From DASPJR01 sp035628505 (GTDB lineage Bacteria; Planctomycetota; SZUA-567; H5-PLA8): DNA of 64,000 nt. Position 1 is the first letter of the stretch, and each line of letters starts with the position of its first letter. This document shows, in pieces, positions 33,229 through 43,200 of the stretch. The notes under the pieces are model-generated. The model was not told the DNA's origin, did not search any database, and worked only from the letters and a program-made list of their open reading frames with translations. The stretch is from NCBI GenBank assembly GCA_035628505.1, contig DASPJR010000221.1, positions 29,632 through 93,631 of the forward strand, written 5' to 3'. Position numbers and translations under genes: made by a program.

Positions 33229-34956
33229 TTAGAGCTTTGGCTCCGGAGGCTTGACCGGCGCCTGGTAAGCATTGGCGCCTCGCACCTTCAGCTTGCGGCT
33301 GTAGACCTTGTCACCGCAGCAGGCATAGATCGTATCGAAGTTTTCGCCGCCGAAGGTGATGTTCGCAACCTTGCCGTTCGGCGTGGGAAGAATGACCTGA
33401 ACGCGGCCGATCTGATCGCAGATCTGAATTCCCATGCGCGTGGCAACGTAGAGCCGGCCGGCGGTGTCGGTGCGAAGCCCGTCGGCGCCGCTGTCATCGG
33501 CTGAATCCGGCACGTGAATGTGATAATAGCGCTGCTTGTTCGCCAATGTTCCGTCGGGCTGGATCTGGTAGCTGTAAATCCAGTGTGAGCGCGAGTCGGC
33601 GACGTACAGCAGGGATTGATCGGGCGAGAGAGCAATGCCATTCGAGAATTTCAGCCCCGTATCAACTACCTTTTTCTCGCCTTTTGGGCTGATGTACCAG
33701 ACCTTGCTCGGCTCCTTGCCGTCCCAGCCCGGATCGGTGACGTAGATGCTGCCGTCACTTTTCACGACCAAATCGTTACCGCGGAAGCCTTCTGCGATAA
33801 CGCTCATCTTGCCATCGGGCTCATAAGCGACGATCTGCTCGGTGCCGCCCGCTACCGCATACAGCCGCCCGTCTGGACCAAAGGCCTGCCCGTCGCCTTT
33901 TTTGGAATCTTCCAGAAAAACGGAGGCCTTTCCGTCAGCTCCGATTTTGTACGTCTTGCCTTTTCCGACATCGTTGAAGAAGACTTCGCCTTTTGCATTC
34001 ACGGCCGGGCCTTCGGTGAATGCGTAGCCTTCTGACACGAGTTTCCACGGCTCGAGCTGATCGACGACGTCCTTGTACTGCTTGGAACCTCCGCCAGGCT
34101 TCACGGGCGCAGGCCAATCCTTCCAGAGCCATTTCATTGCGCTGGGGAAGAGCTCGGTGCCGTGTTTGCCGTCGTGTCCGCCTTCACCCCAGGCGTGGTC
34201 GACTTCATAGCCCATGAACGTCAGTGAGCGCTCCATAGCCTGGTTGGCAATCCACCAGTCGCCGGCCCATGCGTTGGTGTCCTTGATGCCATCCTGCAGG
34301 AAAACGCGCAATGGCTTGGGTTCATACTTGCGAATCAGCGTCGGAAAATTGTGGGCGCCGCGCAGTCCGACGTATGTCCCAATCGTACTGAACACACGCT
34401 GGAAAGCGTCGGGGCGCTCCCAGGCGGCATTGAACGCGCAAATTGCGCCGCTGCTCGATCCGCCGATGCTGCGGTCCTTGCCTTCTCTGGAGAGGCGAAT
34501 CGGCCGGCCATCGGAGGCTGTCTTCGTTTCCACTTCAGGCAGCAATTCATCGAGAAGGAAGCGGACATAGCCGTCGCCCAGTCCATCGTATTCAAAGCTG
34601 CGGTTGAAACGCGGAAGGGCGTTTTCGCTGAGCGGCTTGACGCGCCCGTGCATAACGAAGACGCCGATCGTGACAGGCATCTCGCCTTTCGCAATCAGCT
34701 GATCGAACACCGCCGGCGCGTTAAACTGAATCCCGTCCTGGTTGACATGTACGCAGGCGGGCTTGGCCGGGTCGTACTGCCTGGGAATGTAGATCCAGTA
34801 ATCGCGGGTGGTGCCGGGGAAGATCTTACTCTTTTCGAATGTGTATTTGTTGACTTCACCCTTCGGCATTGGTGGCGCCGCGATCTTCGCTTCTTCAGCC
34901 TGCAGCAGAACAGGTAATGCCAGTATGGACAGCAAGCAAATAAAACGGGGTTTCAC
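33229..34956 (-). CDS. secreted esterase fused to an SMP-30/gluconolactonase-type beta-propeller
   Basis: A GTG start with AAGGAG leads into a signal peptide (ICLLSILALPVLLQA). Residues about 40-275 are an Esterase D/Fes-type alpha/beta hydrolase with nucleophile S168 in IGGSSSGA and a candidate His in GGHDGKHG. Residues about 300-560 are an SMP-30/gluconolactonase propeller (YAFTEGPAVNAKGEVFFND, YVTDPGW, LKFSNGIALSPDQSLLYVAD, GADGLRTDTAGRLYVAT, TPNGKVANITFGGE). Both activities act on ester or lactone bonds of sugars or polymers. The two modules usually occur in separate proteins. Confidence 0.9.
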   Translation of the reverse strand: MKPRFICLLSILALPVLLQAEEAKIAAPPMPKGEVNKYTFEKSKIFPGTTRDYWIYIPRQYDPAKPACVHVNQDGIQFNAPAVFDQLIAKGEMPVTIGVFVMHGRVKPLSENALPRFNRSFEYDGLGDGYVRFLLDELLPEVETKTASDGRPIRLSREGKDRSIGGSSSGAICAFNAAWERPDAFQRVFSTIGTYVGLRGAHNFPTLIRKYEPKPLRVFLQDGIKDTNAWAGDWWIANQAMERSLTFMGYEVDHAWGEGGHDGKHGTELFPSAMKWLWKDWPAPVKPGGGSKQYKDVVDQLEPWKLVSEGYAFTEGPAVNAKGEVFFNDVGKGKTYKIGADGKASVFLEDSKKGDGQAFGPDGRLYAVAGGTEQIVAYEPDGKMSVIAEGFRGNDLVVKSDGSIYVTDPGWDGKEPSKVWYISPKGEKKVVDTGLKFSNGIALSPDQSLLYVADSRSHWIYSYQIQPDGTLANKQRYYHIHVPDSADDSGADGLRTDTAGRLYVATRMGIQICDQIGRVQVILPTPNGKVANITFGGENFDTIYACCGDKVYSRKLKVRGANAYQAPVKPPEPKL

Positions 34957-35064
34957 ACACGCTCCTTCGATTCAGGGTCTGGTATAGAGTAAACCGAAGG
35001 TGGGGAATTAGCGGCCCGCGATCTGTTTTCCAGCGGCAGATTGCGGAAGTGTGGAAGGATTCAC

Positions 35065-35760
35065 TTAGTCTTCATATTGCCGGAGCCAGACCTGTTTTTT
35101 GCAATTAGAGCACTCTGCAAGACTGCAGAGGTCGCCCACTTTCTGAGGAGCTCCGAGTTCTGTCAGTCTTGCGTTCGCAAACCTGCAATAAGCGCAGGTC
35201 CATTTCGGAGTCGTCGACGAACTCTCCGCACAGTGTACAACCGGAAGCGTCGAGCGCTTGCGGCCCTTCTGGCCTGTGAGCGAGTCCGACGTCAGCAGGC
35301 TCTTATATCCAAGGCGCGAGATGATCAGGTGGTCCAGCAGGGGATAGCCCAGGAGCAGTCCGGCCCGCGCAACGTCTTCGGTGGTCTGCAGATCCGCACT
35401 GCTGGGCTCGAGCGAGCCGGACGGATGGTTGTGGACGAGGAAAACTGCGCTGGCCTGTGTGCGGATTGCGCCGCAGAAGACCTCACCGACACGCAACGAC
35501 ACGCGGTCACTGGCGCCCACCGAGATAAGATTCCAGAAGACCAGCCGGCATTTGCAGTCGACCGTCCCGCCTATCATTACTTCACGTTCCAGTTTCGATA
35601 GCGTTTCAAAAGCAGCGGCGATGTCGCCTGCAGACTTGATCACAGGACAGTTCTCGATCCCAAGAGCCTGCTTCAGATCCTGGTTCAATTGTATGTTAGC
35701 CTTGAATGCATCGGGGGTTTTTGAGGAAGGGCGCAGATTGATCGGAAAAGGATCCGGCAT
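35065..35760 (-). CDS. RadC-like JAB metalloprotease-fold protein with C-terminal zinc ribbon
   Basis: The start at MPDPFPIN has GGAG six bases upstream. Residues about 45-160 are a RadC/MPN+ domain: the Glu in RVGEVFCGAI, HNHPSG from residue 110, and PSSAD supplying S120 and D123, the full JAMM set. The helix-hairpin-helix that normally precedes it in RadC is missing. The C-terminus carries CAYC and a later C-x5-C-x2-C (CSLAECSNC), a zinc ribbon not seen in standard RadC. Stand-alone RadC proteins are frequent on mobile elements; none is visible here. The function is unknown. Confidence 0.85.
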   Translation of the reverse strand: MPDPFPINLRPSSKTPDAFKANIQLNQDLKQALGIENCPVIKSAGDIAAAFETLSKLEREVMIGGTVDCKCRLVFWNLISVGASDRVSLRVGEVFCGAIRTQASAVFLVHNHPSGSLEPSSADLQTTEDVARAGLLLGYPLLDHLIISRLGYKSLLTSDSLTGQKGRKRSTLPVVHCAESSSTTPKWTCAYCRFANARLTELGAPQKVGDLCSLAECSNCKKQVWLRQYED

Positions 35761-35899
35761 TTTCGTCTCCAAGGTGTGAACGCGTAGTATTTTCAGCCGC
35801 TAAGTGCAAACTGCGGGCGCGTACGCGGAAAATCGTAAAATCCTGCGCGCAGAGCACTACGACGGTCGAGGCATCGGCGGCGGTGCACATCTGTGTGCG

Positions 35900-35916
35900 T
35901 GGCTTGCACAACGCTG
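35900..35916 (+). promoter_or_regulatory. possible sigma-54 promoter before the NtrC-type regulator
   Basis: TGGC at 35900-35903 and GC at 35913-35914 give the GG-N10-GC spacing of a sigma-54 promoter, 43 nt upstream of the ATG. The -24 half matches only in part and the -12 half weakly. Copies of TGCACA or TGTGCA at 35884, 35905 and 35915 may be binding sites. This is a suggestion only. Confidence 0.25.
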
Positions 35917-35957
35917 TGCAGTTGAGATAAGCTTTTCCTGTTTCCGGGGAGCATGGC

Positions 35958-37325
35958 ATGACGCAGCGGTCCTGCACGCTTGTGATTGCAGATGATGATA
36001 AGTACATCCGCGACGATCTCGCTGATCTGCTGAAAGACAGCGGACACAGGCTTCATTTTTCAGCCACAGCCGCCGAGACGTGGAACTGTATTGAAAGAGA
36101 AAAGCCGGATCTGGTCCTGCTGGACTTGAAGTTTCCGGATCTTAATGATCTCAGCTTGCTGCAGCGTATTCGCTCGAGTTTTCCCGCGACGCAGGTGATA
36201 GTCGTGACCAGCCAATCTGGCGACATTTCCCAGGTTGTCGCCGCCATAAAGCTGGGTGCGTTCGATTTTGTCGCCAAGCCGTTCGTCGGTGACGAACTGC
36301 TTAATCGCATCGACAAGGCCTTAAGTCTGCAGCAGCTTTCCCGCTCGCAGCAATACCTGCTCGAACAGATCGAGGAACGGTCCGGACTCGGGCAGCTCGT
36401 GGGAAAAAGCACCGCCATGCAGCAGGTCACCGACCAGCTGCGCAGGCTTGCCGAGGCCGATGGATGTGTTCTGATCCGCGGTGAAACCGGAACCGGAAAG
36501 GAAATTGCGGCGCGGGCGCTGCACCAGCTCAGCCGCAGACGCGGCGAGCCGTTCGTGGTCGTCAACTGTGCTGCCATTCCTGACACGCTCATCGAGTCGG
36601 TACTTTTTGGTCACAAGCGCGGAGCATTCACTGGCGCCATCGAATCGAGTAAGGGAAAATTCGAAGCCGCAGAGGGCGGAACATTGTTTCTCGATGAAAT
36701 CGGCGACATGCCGCTGGCTCAGCAGACGTCGCTTCTGCGCGTGCTGGAATACCGCACGTTTACGCCAGTGGGCGAAACACGTGAGCGCGAGTGCCGCGCG
36801 CGTTTCGTGCTCGCCACACATCGCGATCTGCGAGAGAGCGTGCGGGAAGGCACCTTCCGTGAAGACCTCTACTACCGGATTCACGTGGCGTCGCTCATGA
36901 TGCCGCCCCTGCGATCACGCACGGAAGACATACCGGAACTGGTCAAGCACTACCTGACGCGGCTTTCGGCTGAGATGGGGCGCGGAACAATACGCGTCAG
37001 CGCGGACGTGCTGCAGCTGTTGCAGCAGTACGACTGGCCCGGCAACGTACGGGAATTGAAGTATGTGCTTGAAGGCGCGATCATGCTGCTCGAACGCAAC
37101 CGGGAAGAGCTCACTGTCAAGGACCTGCCGCCGGAACTGCTCGCCGCACGAATTCCTCTCGAAGGTGGCGCGCTGACGGCGGGCGACCGCCGCGAAAAAG
37201 AGGAACTCCTTCGCGTGCTGCGCCAATGCCAGGGAAACCAGAGCCAGGCCGCTAAACTGCTGGGCTGCCACCGCAACACTGTGCGCGCCAAAATCCGCTA
37301 CTTTGGCATTACGGAACTTGGATGA
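35958..37325 (+). CDS. NtrC-family sigma-54-dependent response regulator
   Basis: Receiver domain with D56 (LVLLDLKFPD) and the conserved acidic IADDD, then AAA+ domain with Walker A GETGTGKE (175-182), the sigma-54 contact loop GAFTGA (222-227), Walker B LFLDEIGD, and WPGNVRELKYVLEGA. The C-terminal Fis-type helix-turn-helix is GNQSQAAKLLGCHRNTVRAKI. It activates sigma-54 promoters when phosphorylated. The partner is most likely the membrane kinase encoded on the opposite strand. The last 28 bp overlap the kinase gene tail to tail. Confidence 0.95.
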   Translation: MTQRSCTLVIADDDKYIRDDLADLLKDSGHRLHFSATAAETWNCIEREKPDLVLLDLKFPDLNDLSLLQRIRSSFPATQVIVVTSQSGDISQVVAAIKLGAFDFVAKPFVGDELLNRIDKALSLQQLSRSQQYLLEQIEERSGLGQLVGKSTAMQQVTDQLRRLAEADGCVLIRGETGTGKEIAARALHQLSRRRGEPFVVVNCAAIPDTLIESVLFGHKRGAFTGAIESSKGKFEAAEGGTLFLDEIGDMPLAQQTSLLRVLEYRTFTPVGETRERECRARFVLATHRDLRESVREGTFREDLYYRIHVASLMMPPLRSRTEDIPELVKHYLTRLSAEMGRGTIRVSADVLQLLQQYDWPGNVRELKYVLEGAIMLLERNREELTVKDLPPELLAARIPLEGGALTAGDRREKEELLRVLRQCQGNQSQAAKLLGCHRNTVRAKIRYFGITELG

Positions 37326-39874
37326 GGCCTGGGAGTGTCCTGTAGAACTCCCGCCGGCAAACTGACAATTACAGTGGTTCCCCTGCCGGGCTCGCTTTGA
37401 ACATCGATTTTTCCGCGATGCAGTTCGATGACCTTCTGGCTGATGCTCAGCCCCAGGCCGGTTCCCGCCTCGGCCTTTGTCGTAAAGAACGGCTTAAAGA
37501 GCTGCTTCAGATCTTCGGTCCTGATTCCTTTGCCCGTATCCGTAACGCTGATTTGAATGGTGCCTTCGCAGCGCCGCGTGGAGAATTCCACCAGGCGCTT
37601 CGGCGACTGCTCTGTCGCTTCGACGGCATTGCGTCCGAGATTGTACAGCACTTGCCGCATCCAGTGTCCGTCCGCATGGCAGGAGCGTGCATCGGGCTCG
37701 AGCGTGAGCTTGAGTTCCACGCCGCGCGCGGCTGGCAGTTCCTGCACATCCCGCAGCACCGCTCCAATCATGTCCTCAAGTTCGAGCGTGCGCGGACGCA
37801 GGTCGATGGGGCGGGCGAGGTCCCTTAAATTGGCGAGCAAACGGTCCAGTGATGTAAGCCGGTCCGGAATAATTTCCATCGCTCGTTCGAATACTGCATC
37901 ATCCTTTTTCGCTGATGCCAGTCGAGAAACCTGATACTGAACAGGCTGCAGAATGTTTTTAATCTCGTGATTGATCGCCGAAACCATCTCTCCCAGATGT
38001 GCCAGGTGTCCCCGGCGTTGAGCCAACTGCTCCATCTCGCGGTATTCAGTGATGTCATGGAGCAGCACCAGGCACAGATCATTTTCGCCGGATGTCATCA
38101 GGCGGCTCGTGCTGAGCAGTACCGACGTCCGGTTGGTGCCATTCAGCGAAAGTTCTTTGTTTATGCGTGTGTTCTTATCCCGCAGAGCGGCCTCGATCTC
38201 GTGTGCAACGGGTGATAGCGTCTCGAAGAGCTCGCTCAAGTGCAACGGTGTGTCCGGCTTGCCACGGGCAATCAGCTCTTTTGCGGCATCGTTGACGCGG
38301 ACGATCTTTCCTGAACCTTCGAGTACCAGCACGCCAACGGTAAGCCCTTCGAGCACGCGCGTGGTCAATGCCTGAAGCTGCTGCATCTGAGCAAACGATC
38401 GTGCATTCTGCACGGCCACAGCTGCGTGCGCTGCCACCATCTTGACGAAACGAACATCGGCCTCACTGTATGGCTCATCGGCGCGGCGGGGTTCAAGCCA
38501 GAGATACCCGAGCGTCTCTTCGGCCTTAACCACTGGAACAAGCAGTCCGTCGGCTCCCTCAGCGATCGATATTCCCGCTGGCGCGCCCGCTGCCGGTTCA
38601 GGCAGCGGAACACTCTGGCGGCCAGCCGCGTGCGCCTCACGCAGAAAGTCGGGGAAGGTTTCGCTGACCGGCCAGTTCTTTTTTTGAAAGCCGTTTGAGT
38701 ATTCGCCGAAGAGAGCCGTGCTGCCCGAGCCTGTATTGATGAAAAGCTGAATGCGCCGGGGATTGAGCGATTTTTCCAGCAGCCGGCAAAGCAATTCCGA
38801 AAGCACCGCCAGATCGATCGTTGCTGCTGACTCATGCGCAAAGCGCTCAAACAGGCTCTGGCGGTTGAGCTCTTCCCGAAAAAACAGCTTGTCGACGGCA
38901 CTCTGCAGGTAGGCCAGGAATGGCGAAAAACAGAATCCGGCGAGCACCACGAGCGCGCTTCCGGATAACACAGCATTCGTGCTTATCTCCTGGCGTGATA
39001 AAAAGGAGACCGCAGTCAACACGGCACCGTAAAGCATTCCGAACAGAAGCGACACCGCGCCATACGTCAGTCCGCGCCGAATGACGATCTGAATATCAAA
39101 GACCTGCCTGTAGAGCACGGCGTAAGCGATAATGACGACGTGAATGACAAAGAACAATCCGCCGAGCGGGTAGAGGTTGATTCCCAGGCTGATCAGGAAA
39201 TGGCTCCAGCAGGTGACATAAACGGGTGCCGCGCCGATGAAATACCAGAGCAGCTGCAGCTTTCTTTCGCGCGGACCCCGCATAAAAAGTTTTACGAATG
39301 GGACAGCGCAGGTGAGCGTCACAAAAAGACTCGTGTAGTAAAAATAAACCATGTAAATGGGATGAAAGACTGGCACCCAGACCACGCCGGCCCATTTGTA
39401 CTCCGGCGTGAAGTCGCCCGTAAAATTTGCAACGCCGATAAACGCTGCGACGAGCCATCCCAGCCCTTCGATAGCATAAAGAATTCTGGATTTCACTTCC
39501 GAGAAGCGCAGCGTGAACGAGTACATGGCGATCGGAATCAGCGCACTTCCAAGTCCCAGCGCATGCGCCCAGAACAGCACTTTTTTCTGAATGTCTCCCG
39601 CCGTGGGTCCGGGAACGTAGACATGGAGGAACCAGACAATCAGCAGGTACTGGTTCATCGTCGCGATGTAGAGGCAATATGATTTCAACAGGGGCGAGCC
39701 GGACATGCGGCGTGAAGCTTCAATCAGAAACAGCAGGCTGAGGTAAACGCCCATCAGCCAGGCAACCGAATGCGGGTTGGTCAACCCGGAAATGACGAGA
39801 CTGCCAAGCGCAATTACGCCTAAAACCAGGTAGTTGCCGTAACGCAGGACCGGATGGCGCAGAATGGGTTGCAT
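37298..39874 (-). CDS. membrane sensor histidine kinase (seven-helix N-terminus, GAF, PAS)
   Basis: At least seven membrane helices occupy residues about 10-340, ending with a VDKLFFREEL boundary. A GAF domain (about 345-500), a PAS domain (about 510-615, VLEGLTVGVLVLEGSGKIVRVND) and the kinase core follow: H636 in VSAINHEIKNILQPV, NLGRNAVEATEQ, VTDTGKGIRTEDL and TKAEAGTGLGLS. The order resembles PrsK-type kinases that pair with NtrC-type regulators in surface-polymer systems. It is convergent with its likely partner regulator, overlapping by 28 bp, and divergent from the giant surface-protein gene. Confidence 0.93.
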   Translation of the reverse strand: MQPILRHPVLRYGNYLVLGVIALGSLVISGLTNPHSVAWLMGVYLSLLFLIEASRRMSGSPLLKSYCLYIATMNQYLLIVWFLHVYVPGPTAGDIQKKVLFWAHALGLGSALIPIAMYSFTLRFSEVKSRILYAIEGLGWLVAAFIGVANFTGDFTPEYKWAGVVWVPVFHPIYMVYFYYTSLFVTLTCAVPFVKLFMRGPRERKLQLLWYFIGAAPVYVTCWSHFLISLGINLYPLGGLFFVIHVVIIAYAVLYRQVFDIQIVIRRGLTYGAVSLLFGMLYGAVLTAVSFLSRQEISTNAVLSGSALVVLAGFCFSPFLAYLQSAVDKLFFREELNRQSLFERFAHESAATIDLAVLSELLCRLLEKSLNPRRIQLFINTGSGSTALFGEYSNGFQKKNWPVSETFPDFLREAHAAGRQSVPLPEPAAGAPAGISIAEGADGLLVPVVKAEETLGYLWLEPRRADEPYSEADVRFVKMVAAHAAVAVQNARSFAQMQQLQALTTRVLEGLTVGVLVLEGSGKIVRVNDAAKELIARGKPDTPLHLSELFETLSPVAHEIEAALRDKNTRINKELSLNGTNRTSVLLSTSRLMTSGENDLCLVLLHDITEYREMEQLAQRRGHLAHLGEMVSAINHEIKNILQPVQYQVSRLASAKKDDAVFERAMEIIPDRLTSLDRLLANLRDLARPIDLRPRTLELEDMIGAVLRDVQELPAARGVELKLTLEPDARSCHADGHWMRQVLYNLGRNAVEATEQSPKRLVEFSTRRCEGTIQISVTDTGKGIRTEDLKQLFKPFFTTKAEAGTGLGLSISQKVIELHRGKIDVQSEPGRGTTVIVSLPAGVLQDTPRPHPSSVMPK

Positions 39875-40281
39875 GATTGTCGCGGAAGCTTACCAGAATT
39901 AATAGTTTGGGGAAATCGACTTAGGAGGCAGCTTTCGAAATGATCTTCTTTTTGTGCAAATCGAAACTATATGAAAGTCCAAACAGTCCTTTTAATACAC
40001 ACCTGAAATGACAAGCCAAGCAGGCTCAGCCCTGACAAACACCCATCTCAATTTCGAAAGCGAAAAGTGCTTCAGTTTTTCAGTGGAATATTGTATGAGA
40101 TTTTACGTTCATTGTCACAAAGATGCACCAAGCGAGTTTCCGCTCCAGGTAACTCTGTGAGTTTCTCTGGCCGCGCAGTCACCGAGAGTTCGGAAGGGTT
40201 CTCACGCGTGACTGCGCGATAAAGCGGAAGCTGGATCGTGGGCTGAGCAAATTAGCCCAAAGCCTTTAACGAGGACAACAT
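39875..40281. other. 407-bp intergenic region between sensor kinase and giant surface-protein gene
   Basis: This divergent gap must contain both promoters. The first 230 bp are AT-rich with no clear box I can defend. The last 110 bp hold two hairpins described separately. I found no sigma-54 promoter with correct spacing by eye. Confidence 0.6.
40172..40259 (+). promoter_or_regulatory. structured 5' leader of the giant surface-protein gene
   Basis: CGCGCAGTCAC (40172-40182) pairs perfectly with GTGACTGCGCG (40208-40218), with a 25-nt loop that itself contains GAGA/TCTC. A second hairpin, TGGGCT (40239-40244) / AGCCCA (40254-40259), follows and ends 12 nt before GAGGAC at 40271. There is no T-tract. 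A translational or RNA-stability role is plausible. Confidence 0.5.
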
Positions 40282-43200
40282 ATGTTCATCGCCGCTCGTC
40301 ATTCCACCGGGTTTCAGGCGTTCTGGAAACTGGCTGCACTGCTTTCGCTGGTGTTCAGCGCAACGGCTTTCGCCGGTCAGGTCGTCTGGAATGGAAGTAT
40401 CGATGCGAAATGGAGCACCGCGGCGAACTGGACACCGGCTGCGGTGCCCGGCGCTGGGGCCGACGTCGTGCTGACCGGTACGGGAACGGCGCCGACCGAC
40501 CAGGACATTGCCGGGCTGAGCATTAACACACTGACAATTGATGCGAGCGCGACCACGCCGTTCACTGTCGCCGGAAATGCGATCACGCTTACAGCCAACG
40601 GTACCGCGCTGACTGCCGCGTCCAGCGGCCATACTATCGCCACCGATCTGGTGATGGGAACAGGACATACTTATTCTGTCGGCGCAGGTCTGGACCTGAC
40701 GATTACCGGAGCGATCACAGCGCCTGTTGTTCCGGATATGCTCTACTACGCTTTCGACGAATCGGCTGGCAGCACGGCAAACGACTTCTCCGGTAATTCA
40801 CGCAACGGGACGCTTCAGTCCGGCATGACGCGCGTTCCGGGCATCGATGGAAATGCAGTTCAGTTTGATGGCAGTAGTGGGTACGTGCAGGCGCCGGCGT
40901 TTCCCATCGGCGGGGGAGCAGTTTCCTTTGCCGTGTGGGTCAACAGCAGCAATCCTTTCGCGAACTGGAACCGCATTTTTGATTTCGGCAATGGCGCCAG
41001 CGCCACCAATATTCTGCTCGCATTCACGGGTACAAGCGGACAGATGACGCTGCATAACTACAATGGCGGCACCCTTCTCGGCTCAGTGACCATTAACACT
41101 GTATTCCCGTCCAACACGTGGGTGCATGTGGCTGCCGTTATTGACGGAGCCGGAAATTGTACCATTTACTGGAATGGTGTGGCGCAGGTGACCGGCTTTA
41201 CCGGCCTTCCGATTGCGACTTCGCGGTCCAATCAGTACATCGGCAGGAGCAACTGGCCCGACGCGCTCTTCAGCGGCCGCATGGACGATTTTAGAATCTA
41301 CAACCGTGCGCTCTCGCAGGCCGAAGTCCAGGAACTTGTCGCCGGCAACATTACCTACCTGACGAAAACGGGCGGTGGAAGATTGATTCTGGCGTCGGCC
41401 ACTCCATATTCAGGCCGGCTGACGAACGCTGCCGGCACGCTTGAAACCAGCTCTGCCAGTATCAGTGGCAGCATTACCAATAATGCCACGCTGGAGTTCA
41501 ATCAGACCTCCGACGGTGTTTATGCCGGCACGATTTCCGGTTCCGGGACTGTCATTAAGAACGGCAACGCAGTGCTGGGGCTGGCGGGAGGCAACACCTA
41601 CACTGGACCGACGATTGTCAACGCCGGTACGCTGCGCGAAATGAAGTCCTCGGTCGGCTTGCTTGAAGGGCGCGTCGGAGGCGCGTTCAACACGACTTCA
41701 TCCAATCCAGCTACGTCAATACAGACAAGTCCACGCTGGGCAAATGTCGCCGATAATGGGAGCACCTATGCCAACACCGGTGCCTGGGTAGATAACTCGA
41801 CCTATATCTATTCCGGCTTTGTCAATAATCCGACCGGTTCCAACGTTACATATACCTTCGCCGAAAACTTCGATGACAGCGTGCGGTTGATAATTGACGG
41901 CACAACGGTGCTCAACAATACGGCGTGGAACGTTCCGACACGCGGCAACTTCACGCTTACACCGGGATTGCATACCTTTGAGCTGCGGCTGGGGCAGGGC
42001 AGTGGCGGCGTCGGGCCCTCCAACCAGAGCTGGCTCAGTAATGGCATTGGCTTTGGCTACGATACTCAGGGCCGCGCTCAAGACGTGGCGGCCAACTACA
42101 CGATCATGGCCGATCCCGGTGACGGCTCGCTCTTTCTCGCGGGCGAAGCGGGCTTTTCGCGCCTGTCTGCTTATACAGTGAATGCGGGCGCAACACTGGA
42201 TGCGAATAACCAGTCAACTGTGATCGGCTCGCTCGCCGGTTCAGGTTCGGTAACCCTCGGAACGGGCACTTTAGGCACTGGCGCAAACAACAGCTCGACG
42301 ACGTTTTCAGGTGTGATCTCTGGTAGTGGAACTTTTGGCAAGCAGGGCACGGGCACGTTGACCCTCACTGGCGACAATACCTATGGCAAGACAATCGTCA
42401 GCTCTGGAACGCTGCAGGTCGGAAATGGCGGCCTGACCGGCACGCTGGGCACTTTGCCCGTCACCAATAACGGCACGCTTGTTTTCAACCACTCGGCGGC
42501 AACAAGCTTCATTGGCGGCATTTCAGGAAGCGGCGTCCTGGTCAAAGAAGGAACGGGCACACTGAGCCTGGGTGGTGGCAACACCTACACGGGTGGAACA
42601 GTCATCAATGCCGGAACGCTGCGGCTGCTGGATGCATTCGTATCGCCGCCGGCGGCGTCGATCTGGCTTGATGGTTCTGACCTATCCACGCTCTTCACGG
42701 ATGCGGCGGGAACGACGCCAGTGTCGGCAACCGCGGACCCGGTTGGCATGTGGCGCGATAAGAGTGGAAACGGCCGCCACGCCACGCAGGCGACGGCAGC
42801 CAATCAGCCGACCTTCCGGACAGCCATTCTGAATGGGCGCTCAGTCGTCCGTTTCGACGGCACAAACGACCAGCTCAACCTGGATCTGACGTCCGTGGCC
42901 GGACAGCAATACACGATCTACGTCCTTGAAGGCAAGCTGGGCACTAAAGCGAATAATCATTTCCTGGGTACCACTCCGGCGAATACGAATCAGGGCATGC
43001 ATTTCGGGTACCGCAGCGACAATACTTATACGCTCGCGCAGTGGGCAAATGACCTCAATTACACCAATAATGCGATCACCTACACCGGCACACAGGTATT
43101 CCGGACGTGGACCAATATCCTGGACACTTCAGGGCACCGTATTCAACTCAATGGCACACCGGTCGCCGCGAATACGAACACCACTCCGTTCACAACCACA

